A stretch of 64,000 nt of DNA, from NCBI GenBank assembly GCA_046292465.1, contig JBKBRB010000004.1, positions 1 through 64,000 of the forward strand. Reading direction: 5' to 3'. A model generated the notes under the pieces. It saw only the letters and a list, made by a program, of their open reading frames with translations. It had not been told where the DNA came from and made no database searches. Both the position numbers and the translations under genes were made by a program. Of this stretch, positions 17,857-26,840 are shown one piece after another. How positions within the stretch are numbered: position 1 is the first letter of the stretch; every line of letters starts with the position of its first letter. Origin of the DNA: JANWWM01 sp046292465. GTDB lineage: Bacteria > Bacteroidota > Chlorobiia > Chlorobiales > Thermochlorobacteraceae.

Positions 17857-18771
17857 TTAGTAATAGTTAAACATCACCATTGCCTTAAAGATAACATTGT
17901 CCAACCGTGAAGCACGGCGGGCTTCTCCAAAAAGCGCGTAATGCAGTCGTCGTGCAAGGCTTTCCTTTGAGCGCGTAAAGTTGGACAGCACCGCTTGATG
18001 TTCAGGCAAAAGATAAGACGCAAACAGACGCTCAAACTCCACTGCTTGACGCCACGCCGAGAGCACAGGCATATCACGTTTTCGCAAAAGCCTAACACGA
18101 TTTTTGAATCGCGACATCAGCGAGGTCGTTTGTCCGAACACATTTTCGCCATGCACACGATAGTAGAGCGTTTCAGATGGATCGTAAAGCACTTTGCCGA
18201 TGCCTGAAATGACTAAGAAATTCCACCAATCGTGCATGTAAAAAAAACTTGGCACATGTCGCGAAAGCACCTGTTGTGCGGCGTTGTTCCAAACTTGCGT
18301 GCACCCAAACGGCACATTTTGAAGCAACGCGGTTCTGAAATCATAGAATTGATATGGCGTTGAGGAAGCGATGCGGTTGAGCGATGTATCAACGATTTCA
18401 AATTCTGAAAAGTAGAGCAAGGGTTGTGTTTGGTCTTCTTGCTCGTGCATGGCGATAGCGCGCTCGATTTTATCGGTCTTCCATACGTCGTCCTGGTCGC
18501 AGTAGGCGAAGTAGGCGCATTGGCTATCGGCATTGAGCAGTAGTTGAAAAAAACTCTTCGCCGCGCCGAGATTTTCCCCTTTTGTGAGACGAATGTTCGA
18601 GTGAGCGTGAGTATAGGCTTCGAGAATTTCTATGGTTTTGTCCGATGAGCCGTCATCGCGAACGTGAATTAAAATGTTCGGATAGGATTGCGCCAGCAGG
18701 CTATCGAGTTGTTGAGGCAAGAATTTTTCGCCGTTGTAAGTCGAGAGCAAAATGTTGACCGTTGGGTTCAT
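17857..18771 (-). CDS. Glycosyltransferase, GT2 family (rhamnosyltransferase-like)
   Basis: 304 aa from the ATG at 18771, two bases after the stop of the previous gene. An upstream in-frame ATG would overlap that gene by about 50 nt. The GT-A fold begins VNILLSTYNGEKFLPQQLDSLL, with VRDDGSSD (nucleotide binding) and AYCDQDDVWKTDKI (metal/donor DxD region). The C-terminal half resembles alpha-1,3-rhamnosyltransferase-like members. The exact linkage is unknown. Confidence 0.85.
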   Translation of the reverse strand: MNPTVNILLSTYNGEKFLPQQLDSLLAQSYPNILIHVRDDGSSDKTIEILEAYTHAHSNIRLTKGENLGAAKSFFQLLLNADSQCAYFAYCDQDDVWKTDKIERAIAMHEQEDQTQPLLYFSEFEIVDTSLNRIASSTPYQFYDFRTALLQNVPFGCTQVWNNAAQQVLSRHVPSFFYMHDWWNFLVISGIGKVLYDPSETLYYRVHGENVFGQTTSLMSRFKNRVRLLRKRDMPVLSAWRQAVEFERLFASYLLPEHQAVLSNFTRSKESLARRLHYALFGEARRASRLDNVIFKAMVMFNYY

Positions 18772-18773
18772 TG

Positions 18774-19646
18774 TCAGTGCCGCAGGGTTGAGAGAAGAAC
18801 GATGGGCATCAGCAAGAGACATTCAAGTCCGAGAATCCAAGCGGGACGCGCAATTTGGCGTTGCAAGTGCTCAAAACTTCGCTTAGCCAATTTCGGATTT
18901 CCATCACGGATATGATTGATAATATCGTGCGCAAAGACTTTGATAATCTGTGTTGGCGTTGCATTGTCAGGCATTTGCAACAGCGGAAGTCGGTGTTGCC
19001 ATTTCTCAATGAACTTTTGATAAAACGCGCGGTGCGTGTCGTTGTAAGTTCCGAAAGAAAAATGCGTTACATCAAGTTCGGTGCTCGCCATGACTTTGTA
19101 GCGCGTGTTGACTTGCATGCTGAAATCCAAATCGTAGAGATGAAAATGGGTAAATCGCGTTTCGTCGAACGGAAATTCGCTCCACACTTTTTTTGTCGTA
19201 AAGATGAACTGTCCATCAATCGTGGCGACGCGGAACAAGCCTTCTTTGCGGTTTGGTCGCCAAATGTTTGCGCGTCGTCCTGTGTGTTTGTCAATATGTT
19301 TAACGCGGAAAAACGCGGCGGCGCGTGGTGTAGAGGGTTTTCGTCTCTCGCTCACGAAACCAATTCCTGCCACGCCAATTGCGCCAATAGACGAATCGTT
19401 TTGAATGTGTGAGATGAGTTTGCGCCCCCACTCTTTCGTCGCAATCACAATGTCTTCATGAGCAAAACACAAATACGGATACTTGGCTTTTTGCGCGCAA
19501 AGATTGTAGACCTTGCACAACCCATAGCGCGGCTCGCGATTATCAAAAATGATGAACTCGTGTTCGCACCCTACGGTTTGAGTAAAATTTTCAACAACTT
19601 GCTTCTGAAACTCGGGCGATACACTGCAAATGATAATGGATAACAT
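18774..19646 (-). CDS. Glycosyltransferase-like protein (Glyco_tranf_2_5 type)
   Basis: 290 aa beginning MLSIIICSV. It has FDNREPRYGLCKVYNLCAQKA and LCFAHEDIVI, where HED replaces the usual DxD region, a pattern of the small Glyco_tranf_2_5 group. The central GVAGIGFV and FDETRFTHFHLYDLDFSMQ motifs also fit. A hydrophobic C-terminal segment (LLLMPIVLLS) may tether it to the membrane. It probably acts in the same polysaccharide pathway. Confidence 0.75.
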   Translation of the reverse strand: MLSIIICSVSPEFQKQVVENFTQTVGCEHEFIIFDNREPRYGLCKVYNLCAQKAKYPYLCFAHEDIVIATKEWGRKLISHIQNDSSIGAIGVAGIGFVSERRKPSTPRAAAFFRVKHIDKHTGRRANIWRPNRKEGLFRVATIDGQFIFTTKKVWSEFPFDETRFTHFHLYDLDFSMQVNTRYKVMASTELDVTHFSFGTYNDTHRAFYQKFIEKWQHRLPLLQMPDNATPTQIIKVFAHDIINHIRDGNPKLAKRSFEHLQRQIARPAWILGLECLLLMPIVLLSTLRH

Positions 19647-19673
19647 ATTTCTTTCACGCTCAAAGTTTAGAGA

Positions 19674-20453
19674 CTAACACTTGCGGCTGACAATGACGTA
19701 ACTATCGGCAATGGCGTGTTTGAGTGTCATTTGAAAAAAGGTTGGAGATAATTTTGCCTCAAATCCAATTTCTGACAATGTGCTGAAAATATCATAGCCA
19801 AAGGTTCTGAATGCTAAAATTTCGCCGCGTATGGGGTCGCCGTGATATTCAGGCGGAAGCAGATGTCTGACCGCACCGTTTTCTTCGACAATCGCACGTT
19901 CAAGTGTGGGTGAATCCAGCAATAGCGGCACCGTAAAAATATGAAAGCCTCCCGTCTTCAAAACGCGATGAATTTCCGACAAGGCTTTCTTGACATTAAC
20001 CACATGCTCGAGCACATCTTCGGTAATCACGACATCAAATTCACCGTCCTTGAAGGTGAGTGCTTCTAAATTTTGGCACTGAATTCCATTTTTCTTTTCG
20101 CCTGCGGGCACATCAGGGAAGTATTCCGAGACCACGTAGTTCGGATTGTCTTTGCCTAACACACGGCTCATCGCGTCGCCCGAAGAGGCACTGTAAATTT
20201 TGAGCGTCCGAAAAAACGCGCGTGCATCTTGAAGTGAGGTTTCCTTTCGTTCAAACGCACGTAGCACCTCGAGTGCCACATGACGCTGTCGTGAGACGCT
20301 CTTACACGAGGCGCAGTGCAGGCGTTCGCGCACGTGTGGTGCGGCGTGTCCATCAAACGAAAGAAACATTGTCGTCTTTCCACAAATTGTGCAAGTTCCG
20401 AAACGATGATACCGCACATTTCTGGCAAGACCGATAACGCTTTTCAGTTGCAT
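19674..20453 (-). CDS. SAM-dependent methyltransferase with N-terminal zinc-ribbon-like cysteines
   Basis: 259 aa. The N-terminus carries CTICG and CASC pairs that suggest a zinc knuckle. The core is a class I methyltransferase (FDVVITEDVLEHVVNVKKAL, EIHRVLKTGGFHIFTVPLL), although the usual GxGxG loop is modified (YSASSGDAMS). It sits between two glycosyltransferases, so it may methylate a sugar of the polysaccharide; the target is inferred. Its 5' end overlaps the upstream GT4 gene by 10 nt. Confidence 0.78.
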   Translation of the reverse strand: MQLKSVIGLARNVRYHRFGTCTICGKTTMFLSFDGHAAPHVRERLHCASCKSVSRQRHVALEVLRAFERKETSLQDARAFFRTLKIYSASSGDAMSRVLGKDNPNYVVSEYFPDVPAGEKKNGIQCQNLEALTFKDGEFDVVITEDVLEHVVNVKKALSEIHRVLKTGGFHIFTVPLLLDSPTLERAIVEENGAVRHLLPPEYHGDPIRGEILAFRTFGYDIFSTLSEIGFEAKLSPTFFQMTLKHAIADSYVIVSRKC

Positions 20454-21688
20454 GCCTTTTCTTCGTTAAGCAGTTGCTGATAACTTTGCTCAAGCTGTTG
20501 CACTACGCGCTCAATATGAAAATTATTTTCAAAGTGTTGTCGCGCCGCTTGCGAAATACGCTTGTGCATTTCATCATTATCAATCAAGGCGTTGATGTGT
20601 TTCGCAAAATCGGTGGCGGTATCGGCTATTAAAATGGCTTCATTCGGTTTGGCTTGAACGCCTTCGTTTCCAATCGTCGTTGAAACACTTGGAAGTGCGT
20701 GCATAAGCGATTCAATCAATTTTGTGATAATTCCGCCTCCGACAAAGACGGGCACCGCCATCACGCGCGCACGCTGATAAAATGGCTCTAAATTTTCTTG
20801 ATAGCCATGAAAAATAACCGTTTGTCCATTGTGATGCTCGAGCATGGTTTTCGGTGCGCCACCTCCTACAATGTGTAGCGATGCGTCCGGGTTCTGTCGC
20901 CAAACGATTGGCATCACCTCGTTTATTAAAAACCAAACGCCGTCTTGATTTTCGCCTCGTGCTAAATATCCGACAAATAAAATCATCTTTGGCTCACGCT
21001 TGATGCTCAATGGCAAGGTCGGCAACAGAAATCCAGCCTGTCTGGTTTGCACGTTCAGCGTTGGTTCTGCTTTAAGCAAGAGTTGTTTATCAAAATCTGA
21101 CAAGGTATAAACACATCGTAAATGCTTATAGGTTGCCAGTTCATTGCGCTTTGATAGCATGTATCGCAAGTTCGCCAGAAGTCTGTGCGCTAGTGTTCTT
21201 TTTTGGAAGCGCATTCGTTCAAAGGTTTTAAAGACGACATCGTGAGCGGCACCGACAACATTCGTCGCGCCAATACGACGCACGAGATACGAAAGCCACT
21301 GCGGAAATTCAATCTGAATTATATCGTAGCGTTCTTGCCGCACATGCCGAAGCACAGCATCAGAAAAGGCTTTTACATCAGGCGTTGGAATAGAAAACGC
21401 ATCGTTCAAAAATCCTCTTGTCCATAACTTTATTTTTTGCCACATCGCGCGTTTGGCGGCTTGCACGGTCAAGTGTTCCGCACTTGTTTCTTTTCTCGGC
21501 ATTGCACAAACGACGTTCAGCATTGTTTGCAATTCTACGAGTTTTTCCTTTTCAAACGGTTCATACATCGCCGCTAAAAATAGTTGATGACGCTTTGAAA
21601 GTATTTCTATCAGACGAAATAAAATTGCGCCGCCACCATGCCCGACATTGCGATAAGGAAGAATTGGACTGATGATTAAAATTTTCAT
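20444..21688 (-). CDS. Glycosyltransferase, GT4 family
   Basis: 414 aa, GT-B fold. The N-terminus MKILIISPILPYRNVGHGGG is typical of GT4. A central YTLSDFDKQLL and the C-terminal ILFVGYLARGENQDG, LHIVGGGAP and EVFVGGG...KLIESLMHALPSVSTTIGNEG-like donor-site region follow. It lacks a clear second glutamate of the EX7E pair, but the overall form is convincing. It is part of the EPS cluster. Confidence 0.85.
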   Translation of the reverse strand: MKILIISPILPYRNVGHGGGAILFRLIEILSKRHQLFLAAMYEPFEKEKLVELQTMLNVVCAMPRKETSAEHLTVQAAKRAMWQKIKLWTRGFLNDAFSIPTPDVKAFSDAVLRHVRQERYDIIQIEFPQWLSYLVRRIGATNVVGAAHDVVFKTFERMRFQKRTLAHRLLANLRYMLSKRNELATYKHLRCVYTLSDFDKQLLLKAEPTLNVQTRQAGFLLPTLPLSIKREPKMILFVGYLARGENQDGVWFLINEVMPIVWRQNPDASLHIVGGGAPKTMLEHHNGQTVIFHGYQENLEPFYQRARVMAVPVFVGGGIITKLIESLMHALPSVSTTIGNEGVQAKPNEAILIADTATDFAKHINALIDNDEMHKRISQAARQHFENNFHIERVVQQLEQSYQQLLNEEKACN

Positions 21689-21696
21689 GGCTTTCG

Positions 21697-22638
21697 TTAA
21701 GAAGAAATCAACGCCAAAAACGACGCTCGATACTCTGCTGAAAGTCGCTTCGAGTGTTCAGAGCCTGTTAGATATGCGCGCAACGTGTGTTGAATCCATA
21801 GGCGTAGTTGCGTTAGACATCGTAGCCAAACAAGAAGCCACCAATATAATGGATAATGCTTTTTACAGAATCGCTTATAGCCTTTTGCCATGTAACGCGA
21901 TTTACGAGATATTTTTTGCACATCTATCACACGCTCGTTTCCGAAAGAGTAACTATAAAGGTGCGTAATTTTGGGTTCAGGTAAATACATCACTTTCCAA
22001 CCTTTTTTTTTAGCGCGAAAACAGAGGTCAGCATCTTCAAAATAGGCATTAAAGGCTTCATCATATAAGCCGAGTTCGCGCGCCAGTGAAGCACGAATCA
22101 TAAGGTTAGCTCCAACAATCATGTCAACTTCTACTGGATTCTGAATGTTATAGGGAATAATGCCCAACGCAGGCGGCAGTGTTTTACGGTAAAATCGGTG
22201 TAGTGAAAATAGTCCAACCAGTTCTACTTTCAGCGACGGCACATTTCCGAACGAATGCTGAAGCGAGCCGTCGTGATTCAGCAATGTGCCACCACAAATT
22301 CCTACGCTTCTATGCGCGTCTAAATACGATGCCATTAGCCCTACGGCATCATTTTGCAGAATTGTATCGTTGTTAAGAAGTAGCCAATATTCTCCACGTG
22401 CAATCGTCAGTGCGCGATTATTTGTTGCCGCATAACCTATATTTTTTTCATTTTCAATTACACATACTTCGGGGAACTTTGTTCGGATTCGATCGACGCT
22501 TCGGTCGGTTGAGGCATCATCAACGACAATCACTTCAAACGAAACGCGCTTCGTTTGTTCAAAAATAGAGCGAATACAATCTTCTAAAATTGCTTCACCG
22601 TTCCAATTAGCAATGATGATAGAAACTTTCGGGTTCAT
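21697..22638 (-). CDS. Glycosyltransferase, GT2 family (WbbL-like)
   Basis: 313 aa. GT-A motifs are VSIIIANWNGEAILEDCIRSI, VVDDASTDRS, NIGYAATNNRAL and LLLNNDTIL (the DxD equivalent is NND). The downstream IVGANLMIRASL and FEDADLCFRAKKKGW are typical of rhamnosyl/galactofuranosyl transferases. The basic, hydrophobic C-terminus may contact the membrane. Its start overlaps the flippase stop by ATGA. Confidence 0.87.
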   Translation of the reverse strand: MNPKVSIIIANWNGEAILEDCIRSIFEQTKRVSFEVIVVDDASTDRSVDRIRTKFPEVCVIENEKNIGYAATNNRALTIARGEYWLLLNNDTILQNDAVGLMASYLDAHRSVGICGGTLLNHDGSLQHSFGNVPSLKVELVGLFSLHRFYRKTLPPALGIIPYNIQNPVEVDMIVGANLMIRASLARELGLYDEAFNAYFEDADLCFRAKKKGWKVMYLPEPKITHLYSYSFGNERVIDVQKISRKSRYMAKGYKRFCKKHYPLYWWLLVWLRCLTQLRLWIQHTLRAYLTGSEHSKRLSAEYRASFLALISS

Positions 22639-24170
22639 GAAATTACCTTTGGTCTAAACAGACTTTGAAGGTCGTCAATTCGCACGATTCCAAAGCGCAT
22701 GCCTAAAAGCAGTTGCGAGCCAGTAAAGGCGATGCCCGCTATCAACAATAGTATAAACTCTGCTTGTCTCAATCCCCATGTTTCAGTAAGCCCTGTCGTT
22801 TTCATCGCTTGATATATGCCCAGCCCAATGAGCGATGAAATACTTACAAGTAAGGCATTAGGCAAAAAAATTTGCTTTACCGTCGTCCATAGCGAGAAGC
22901 CAAAATAGGTTGAAAGCCGCGCAATCATGAAGGCACTCATCGGAACTAATACGAATGCCGATGCCATTCCGATTCCGCTCAATCCTATCCAGTGTAGAAG
23001 TCCGATATTAAGCAAGAGATGAAGCAAAACTGTTGCTAAATTGATGAACATTTCTTGCTTTGTTTGTCCGATGGCTCGCGCCATTGAGGTGCAAACGCCT
23101 GTTAGAATGTTTGCGCAAAATCCGATAATCATAAATCGCATCGGCAAAGCCGAAATGAGATATTCGTCGCTATTCAGCCACAAGCGTAGTAATCCTTCTG
23201 AGAAGCAAAAAAAGAATCCTGCAACGGAAAGTGCAAAAAAGAAAAGGTATGTATTGGCGCGTTCATAAAGCCGTTGAAGTTCTTCTTTGCGTTCACTGGC
23301 ATGAAGCATCGTCGCCGTTGGAATAATCGCCGAAAGTAGTAGAGACGGAATATCGCGCGAGAGTCCTGCAAGGCTATTAGCAAGGCGATAGTAGCCAACT
23401 GCCGACGTGCCCAAAACGCTTGAGATAATCGGACTTTCAGTGCGAATTACAATCATATAAAGCAACGACGAAACTTGAAGTTGCCCGCCATATTTCAGCA
23501 TTGACTTAAACAGTGGGAGCTCAAATCGGCTAAATCTTAAACTTGGAATCGTTCTATGCGCGGCAATTAAAGCGGCGATAAACATCATAAAATTGATGAA
23601 CAATGAAACCAACGCCAATCCAACAATACTGTAACCGAGATAAAGCACCACTATATTGAAGATATTGATTGAAATAATCGCTACTGCTGTAATCGTGCCG
23701 CTTACGTCCATTTTTTGCACGCCATCTATCATTTGCAAATAAACCGTCGCAAGCATAGAAAATAAAAAACTGAATATCATTGCCGTATAGGCGGCACTCA
23801 ACATTGACGCATCAGGTGCTTCAAGGCGAAAAAAATCGCAAATACTGCCTTGCCACCATAGCAATATAGCGGTAATTACAATCCCCCAGCACACATAGAT
23901 AACCACAGTGATAGAAAAAATTTTTGAGAGACGTTCACGGTCTTTTGTAGCATCGGCTTCGGCAACAAAGCGCGCAATTGAGGTAGCAAATCCAAAGTCC
24001 AACAAAAATAGATAACTGGGTAGAGCAGAAAGTAACGCCCAAGTTCCAAATAGTGATATGCCTAGCTGATGAACGATATATGGTGTGATAAACAGTGTCA
24101 AAAGCCACCCCAATAGGCGAGGAAAGGCGGCAAAGATGGAGTTCAAAATCAGTTTTTTCTTAACGCTCAT
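22635..24170 (-). CDS. wzx: Wzx-type oligosaccharide flippase
   Basis: 511 aa polytopic membrane protein (about 12-14 hydrophobic segments) of the MATE/MVF polysaccharide-transport family. It begins with a basic, hydrophobic start (KKLILNSIFAAFPRLLGWLLTLF) followed by VHQLGISLFGTWALLSALPSYL, a usual Wzx feature. It would flip undecaprenyl-linked repeat units to the periplasm. It overlaps the upstream ligase/polymerase gene by 11 nt. Base composition is visibly more A+T-rich than the surrounding housekeeping genes. Confidence 0.88.
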   Translation of the reverse strand: MSVKKKLILNSIFAAFPRLLGWLLTLFITPYIVHQLGISLFGTWALLSALPSYLFLLDFGFATSIARFVAEADATKDRERLSKIFSITVVIYVCWGIVITAILLWWQGSICDFFRLEAPDASMLSAAYTAMIFSFLFSMLATVYLQMIDGVQKMDVSGTITAVAIISINIFNIVVLYLGYSIVGLALVSLFINFMMFIAALIAAHRTIPSLRFSRFELPLFKSMLKYGGQLQVSSLLYMIVIRTESPIISSVLGTSAVGYYRLANSLAGLSRDIPSLLLSAIIPTATMLHASERKEELQRLYERANTYLFFFALSVAGFFFCFSEGLLRLWLNSDEYLISALPMRFMIIGFCANILTGVCTSMARAIGQTKQEMFINLATVLLHLLLNIGLLHWIGLSGIGMASAFVLVPMSAFMIARLSTYFGFSLWTTVKQIFLPNALLVSISSLIGLGIYQAMKTTGLTETWGLRQAEFILLLIAGIAFTGSQLLLGMRFGIVRIDDLQSLFRPKVIS

Positions 24171-25593
24171 TGTTGTGCCGCAAGTTCTCTATATGTTTTT
24201 GCTCTTGCTCAATGATTACAACAACTGCAAATAGAAGCGCATTTAAGAAATTCGTATTTGAGTAGGTCATCACAGCTGAAGTCATTGAAATGGTCATAAA
24301 TCCGACGAGCGTTCCGAGCGTCATGAGTAGCAGGGCTTTTTTCTTCGTTTCTGAAACCACTTTGTAGAGTGTGTAAGATTTCCAAGTTGCACTAATCCAT
24401 AGCAATAACAGTGCGATTATTCCAACCAATCCCTGTTTATGTAAGGTCTGAAAGTAGTTATTATGAATAAACCACCAGTCAGTCATTCCAGATTTTCCTA
24501 CCAAATCGGTAAAGCGATAAACGCGTATCGTTCCGCCGATGCCGTCTCCGAAAATAGGGTGCTTAGGAAAGTCGTTGAGAACGGCAACTATTTCTAAAAT
24601 TCGCTCTGCGCTACTAACATCAATTCCCCCTGCCACTTCCGTTCCGCGATTCACTGTTTGCTCAATCAAAAAGTCAGGTGTCAAGTTAAAGAGAAATAAA
24701 ATACCTAACACTCCGCTCAATATCAACGCTGAAAAGATAACTAAACGCACGGTTTGTGCCGCGCCTGTCCGAAACATCACAACCAATAATCCAACTACCA
24801 AACCCAAATATAAACCGCGCGTAAATGATACAACTATCGCCACCAAAAATGTAATAAGCAGTCCGATAACCAGCGTTCTATGTTTCTCAAATACTCCCGC
24901 TATCAATGCAGATAGGCAGAAGAAAAAACCTCCTAATAGCAAAAAAGAAATACCTGAATTATATCGCGAAAAGTTGTAACGCACTGCCGCATCAATCACA
25001 CTGATTGCGGCAAAGAGAGCGCAACATCCCACAAAAACAAGCACATACATATACAGGCGTTCAAATCGTGCGGCATAGACAAGAATCAACCAAAAGAGGA
25101 GCAGATAAGCAAAGTCGCGCGCTTCACTTATCACATACTCCGAGCGATTATTTTGCAACAAACCCACTACAAGCGAGCACAAAAAAGAAATTACGAACAA
25201 CAAAAAAGCTTTTTCAGTAAAGGTCTTCGGCTTTGGAAAAGTTATCTTCTGTGTTAGTAATGCAATAGCGAAAAGAAAAAGTGCGGCAAAAAGCAAAATA
25301 TCTTGCGCTAAAAATTCTTTCAATAGAATAGGCGAACGGAAGTGCTTTTCGTGCGGCGGAACATTTGGGCTTATGAGTAAAAACATGACGATGATTGCGT
25401 AAAATAACATATCAAATCTTATCCAATGCCGAAATGCCAATATGGAAAAGATAAAAGCAATTCCTATCGGGAGAATCGGATGTAAAAAATAACTTCCAGC
25501 GATGATGATTAAGAGACTGCTGTAAATGAGAGAAAGTTTTTGCGTAGGGAATTTTGCAAGAGATAACTTAGAGGCAGTTTCAACATTAGGCAT
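24160..25593 (-). CDS. O-antigen polymerase/ligase-like membrane protein (Wzy/WaaL)
   Basis: 477 aa with about 10-12 hydrophobic helices. A large periplasmic loop carries the O-antigen_lig pattern (PKHPIFGDGIGGTIRVY ... WFIHNNYFQTLHKQGLVGIIALL). It either polymerises repeat units (Wzy) or ligates them to a lipid acceptor. The cluster context with wzx and a Wzz-like gene favours polymerase. Its start abuts the Wzz-like gene stop. Confidence 0.82.
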   Translation of the reverse strand: MPNVETASKLSLAKFPTQKLSLIYSSLLIIIAGSYFLHPILPIGIAFIFSILAFRHWIRFDMLFYAIIVMFLLISPNVPPHEKHFRSPILLKEFLAQDILLFAALFLFAIALLTQKITFPKPKTFTEKAFLLFVISFLCSLVVGLLQNNRSEYVISEARDFAYLLLFWLILVYAARFERLYMYVLVFVGCCALFAAISVIDAAVRYNFSRYNSGISFLLLGGFFFCLSALIAGVFEKHRTLVIGLLITFLVAIVVSFTRGLYLGLVVGLLVVMFRTGAAQTVRLVIFSALILSGVLGILFLFNLTPDFLIEQTVNRGTEVAGGIDVSSAERILEIVAVLNDFPKHPIFGDGIGGTIRVYRFTDLVGKSGMTDWWFIHNNYFQTLHKQGLVGIIALLLLWISATWKSYTLYKVVSETKKKALLLMTLGTLVGFMTISMTSAVMTYSNTNFLNALLFAVVVIIEQEQKHIENLRHNNER

Positions 25594-26834
25594 TAGACGC
25601 GCTCCTTCATCACATTACCAAAATAGAATTTCCATCGTTGAAATTCGGGCGTTTGGGTCTCGAGATATAAAAAAATAATAGCAACTGAAAGAATGAATCC
25701 TATCACCATACCGCCGAGAATGATAAATAGCCTTTTAGGTTTTGCTTTCCATTCAGGAACGCGCGCTTTATCTAAAACAAGTAGTGTAGGCGTATCTTTG
25801 GCTTCCTGAATTTTTGCCTGCTCATATTGGGTTGTAAGAAACTCGACGATTTTTGTTTGCAAAAGCAAATTGCGGTAGAGCCTCGTATACTCCATTCCAA
25901 CATCGGGCATTTTTTCAAACGGAATGATGATGTCGGAACTTAGTCCGCCTTGCTCAAAACGTTTCACTTGTCTTTTGAGCTCTTGAACTTTGCTTTTCGC
26001 TTGAAGCACTTGCGGATGATTTTCTCCGAGCGCATCTTTGAGCACATTATATTCAACTTCGCTTGTAATTGCGGCTGACTCAATTTGTGCAGATGCCTCT
26101 AAACTGGCACGAATTTGGTCTTTGATTTCAGGCACTTTGTATTGCTTTTGAAACATATTTAGAGCCACTTCTGCTCGTGCTAATTCTTCTTGCGCTTGAA
26201 TATACTTGCGCTCAATAAATATGCGCTGATTGCGTGCCGACTCTGTTGCAAGTTGTCGGTTAATAGAATCCATCATCGCTACTATAAACTGCGCCATTTC
26301 AGCCGATTTTTCGGCGTTCTCTTTGTAGATAGCCGAAATTGTAATTGTGCCGTTCTTATTGTCTTTGAAGGAGATATTCGCGTCTAATTCTTTGAGGGTG
26401 TTTTTAATTGGCTCTTTGACGTCGGGGCTATCAAATTCATACTCCTTGATTAAATCAAATTTTTCTATCACGGCAAGGCGTAATCGTTCACTCTTAAAAA
26501 TGGCTTCGTATCGGTCGACTTCATCAGAGAGTTTATTTTTCCCAAGCAAATCACTTGCAAGCCCTGCACTCACGCCTAAGAGTTTAGATAAATTCAGCAC
26601 GTCGCTTTGTTGCCCGACTAAAATTACCGATGAAGCAAGAAACCAAACAGGGAGCAAAAACGCAATAAGCGTAGAGAGTGCCGTTGTTGACAAAGTAGTT
26701 ACAATAATCCATTTACGGTAACGAATCAAGACTTCAAGCAATCTCGCCCATAGCGGTCTTGCTATCAAGTCAGCAGAAGCACTATCTTCGTGGAGGGCTG
26801 TCGGAAAAATTGCGCTTTCTTGGCTTTCTTTCAT
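25593..26834 (-). CDS. Wzz/GumC-type chain-length determinant
   Basis: 413 aa polysaccharide co-polymerase. It has two membrane segments (about 43-64 and 375-395) flanking a long periplasmic coiled-coil region. After the second segment there is only a short cytoplasmic tail, so the tyrosine autokinase domain found in Wzc-type proteins is missing. A separate kinase, or none, must be assumed. It lies between the Wza-like exporter and the polymerase, as expected of a Wzy-dependent system. Confidence 0.87.
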   Translation of the reverse strand: MKESQESAIFPTALHEDSASADLIARPLWARLLEVLIRYRKWIIVTTLSTTALSTLIAFLLPVWFLASSVILVGQQSDVLNLSKLLGVSAGLASDLLGKNKLSDEVDRYEAIFKSERLRLAVIEKFDLIKEYEFDSPDVKEPIKNTLKELDANISFKDNKNGTITISAIYKENAEKSAEMAQFIVAMMDSINRQLATESARNQRIFIERKYIQAQEELARAEVALNMFQKQYKVPEIKDQIRASLEASAQIESAAITSEVEYNVLKDALGENHPQVLQAKSKVQELKRQVKRFEQGGLSSDIIIPFEKMPDVGMEYTRLYRNLLLQTKIVEFLTTQYEQAKIQEAKDTPTLLVLDKARVPEWKAKPKRLFIILGGMVIGFILSVAIIFLYLETQTPEFQRWKFYFGNVMKERV

Positions 26835-26840
26835 TTCGTT

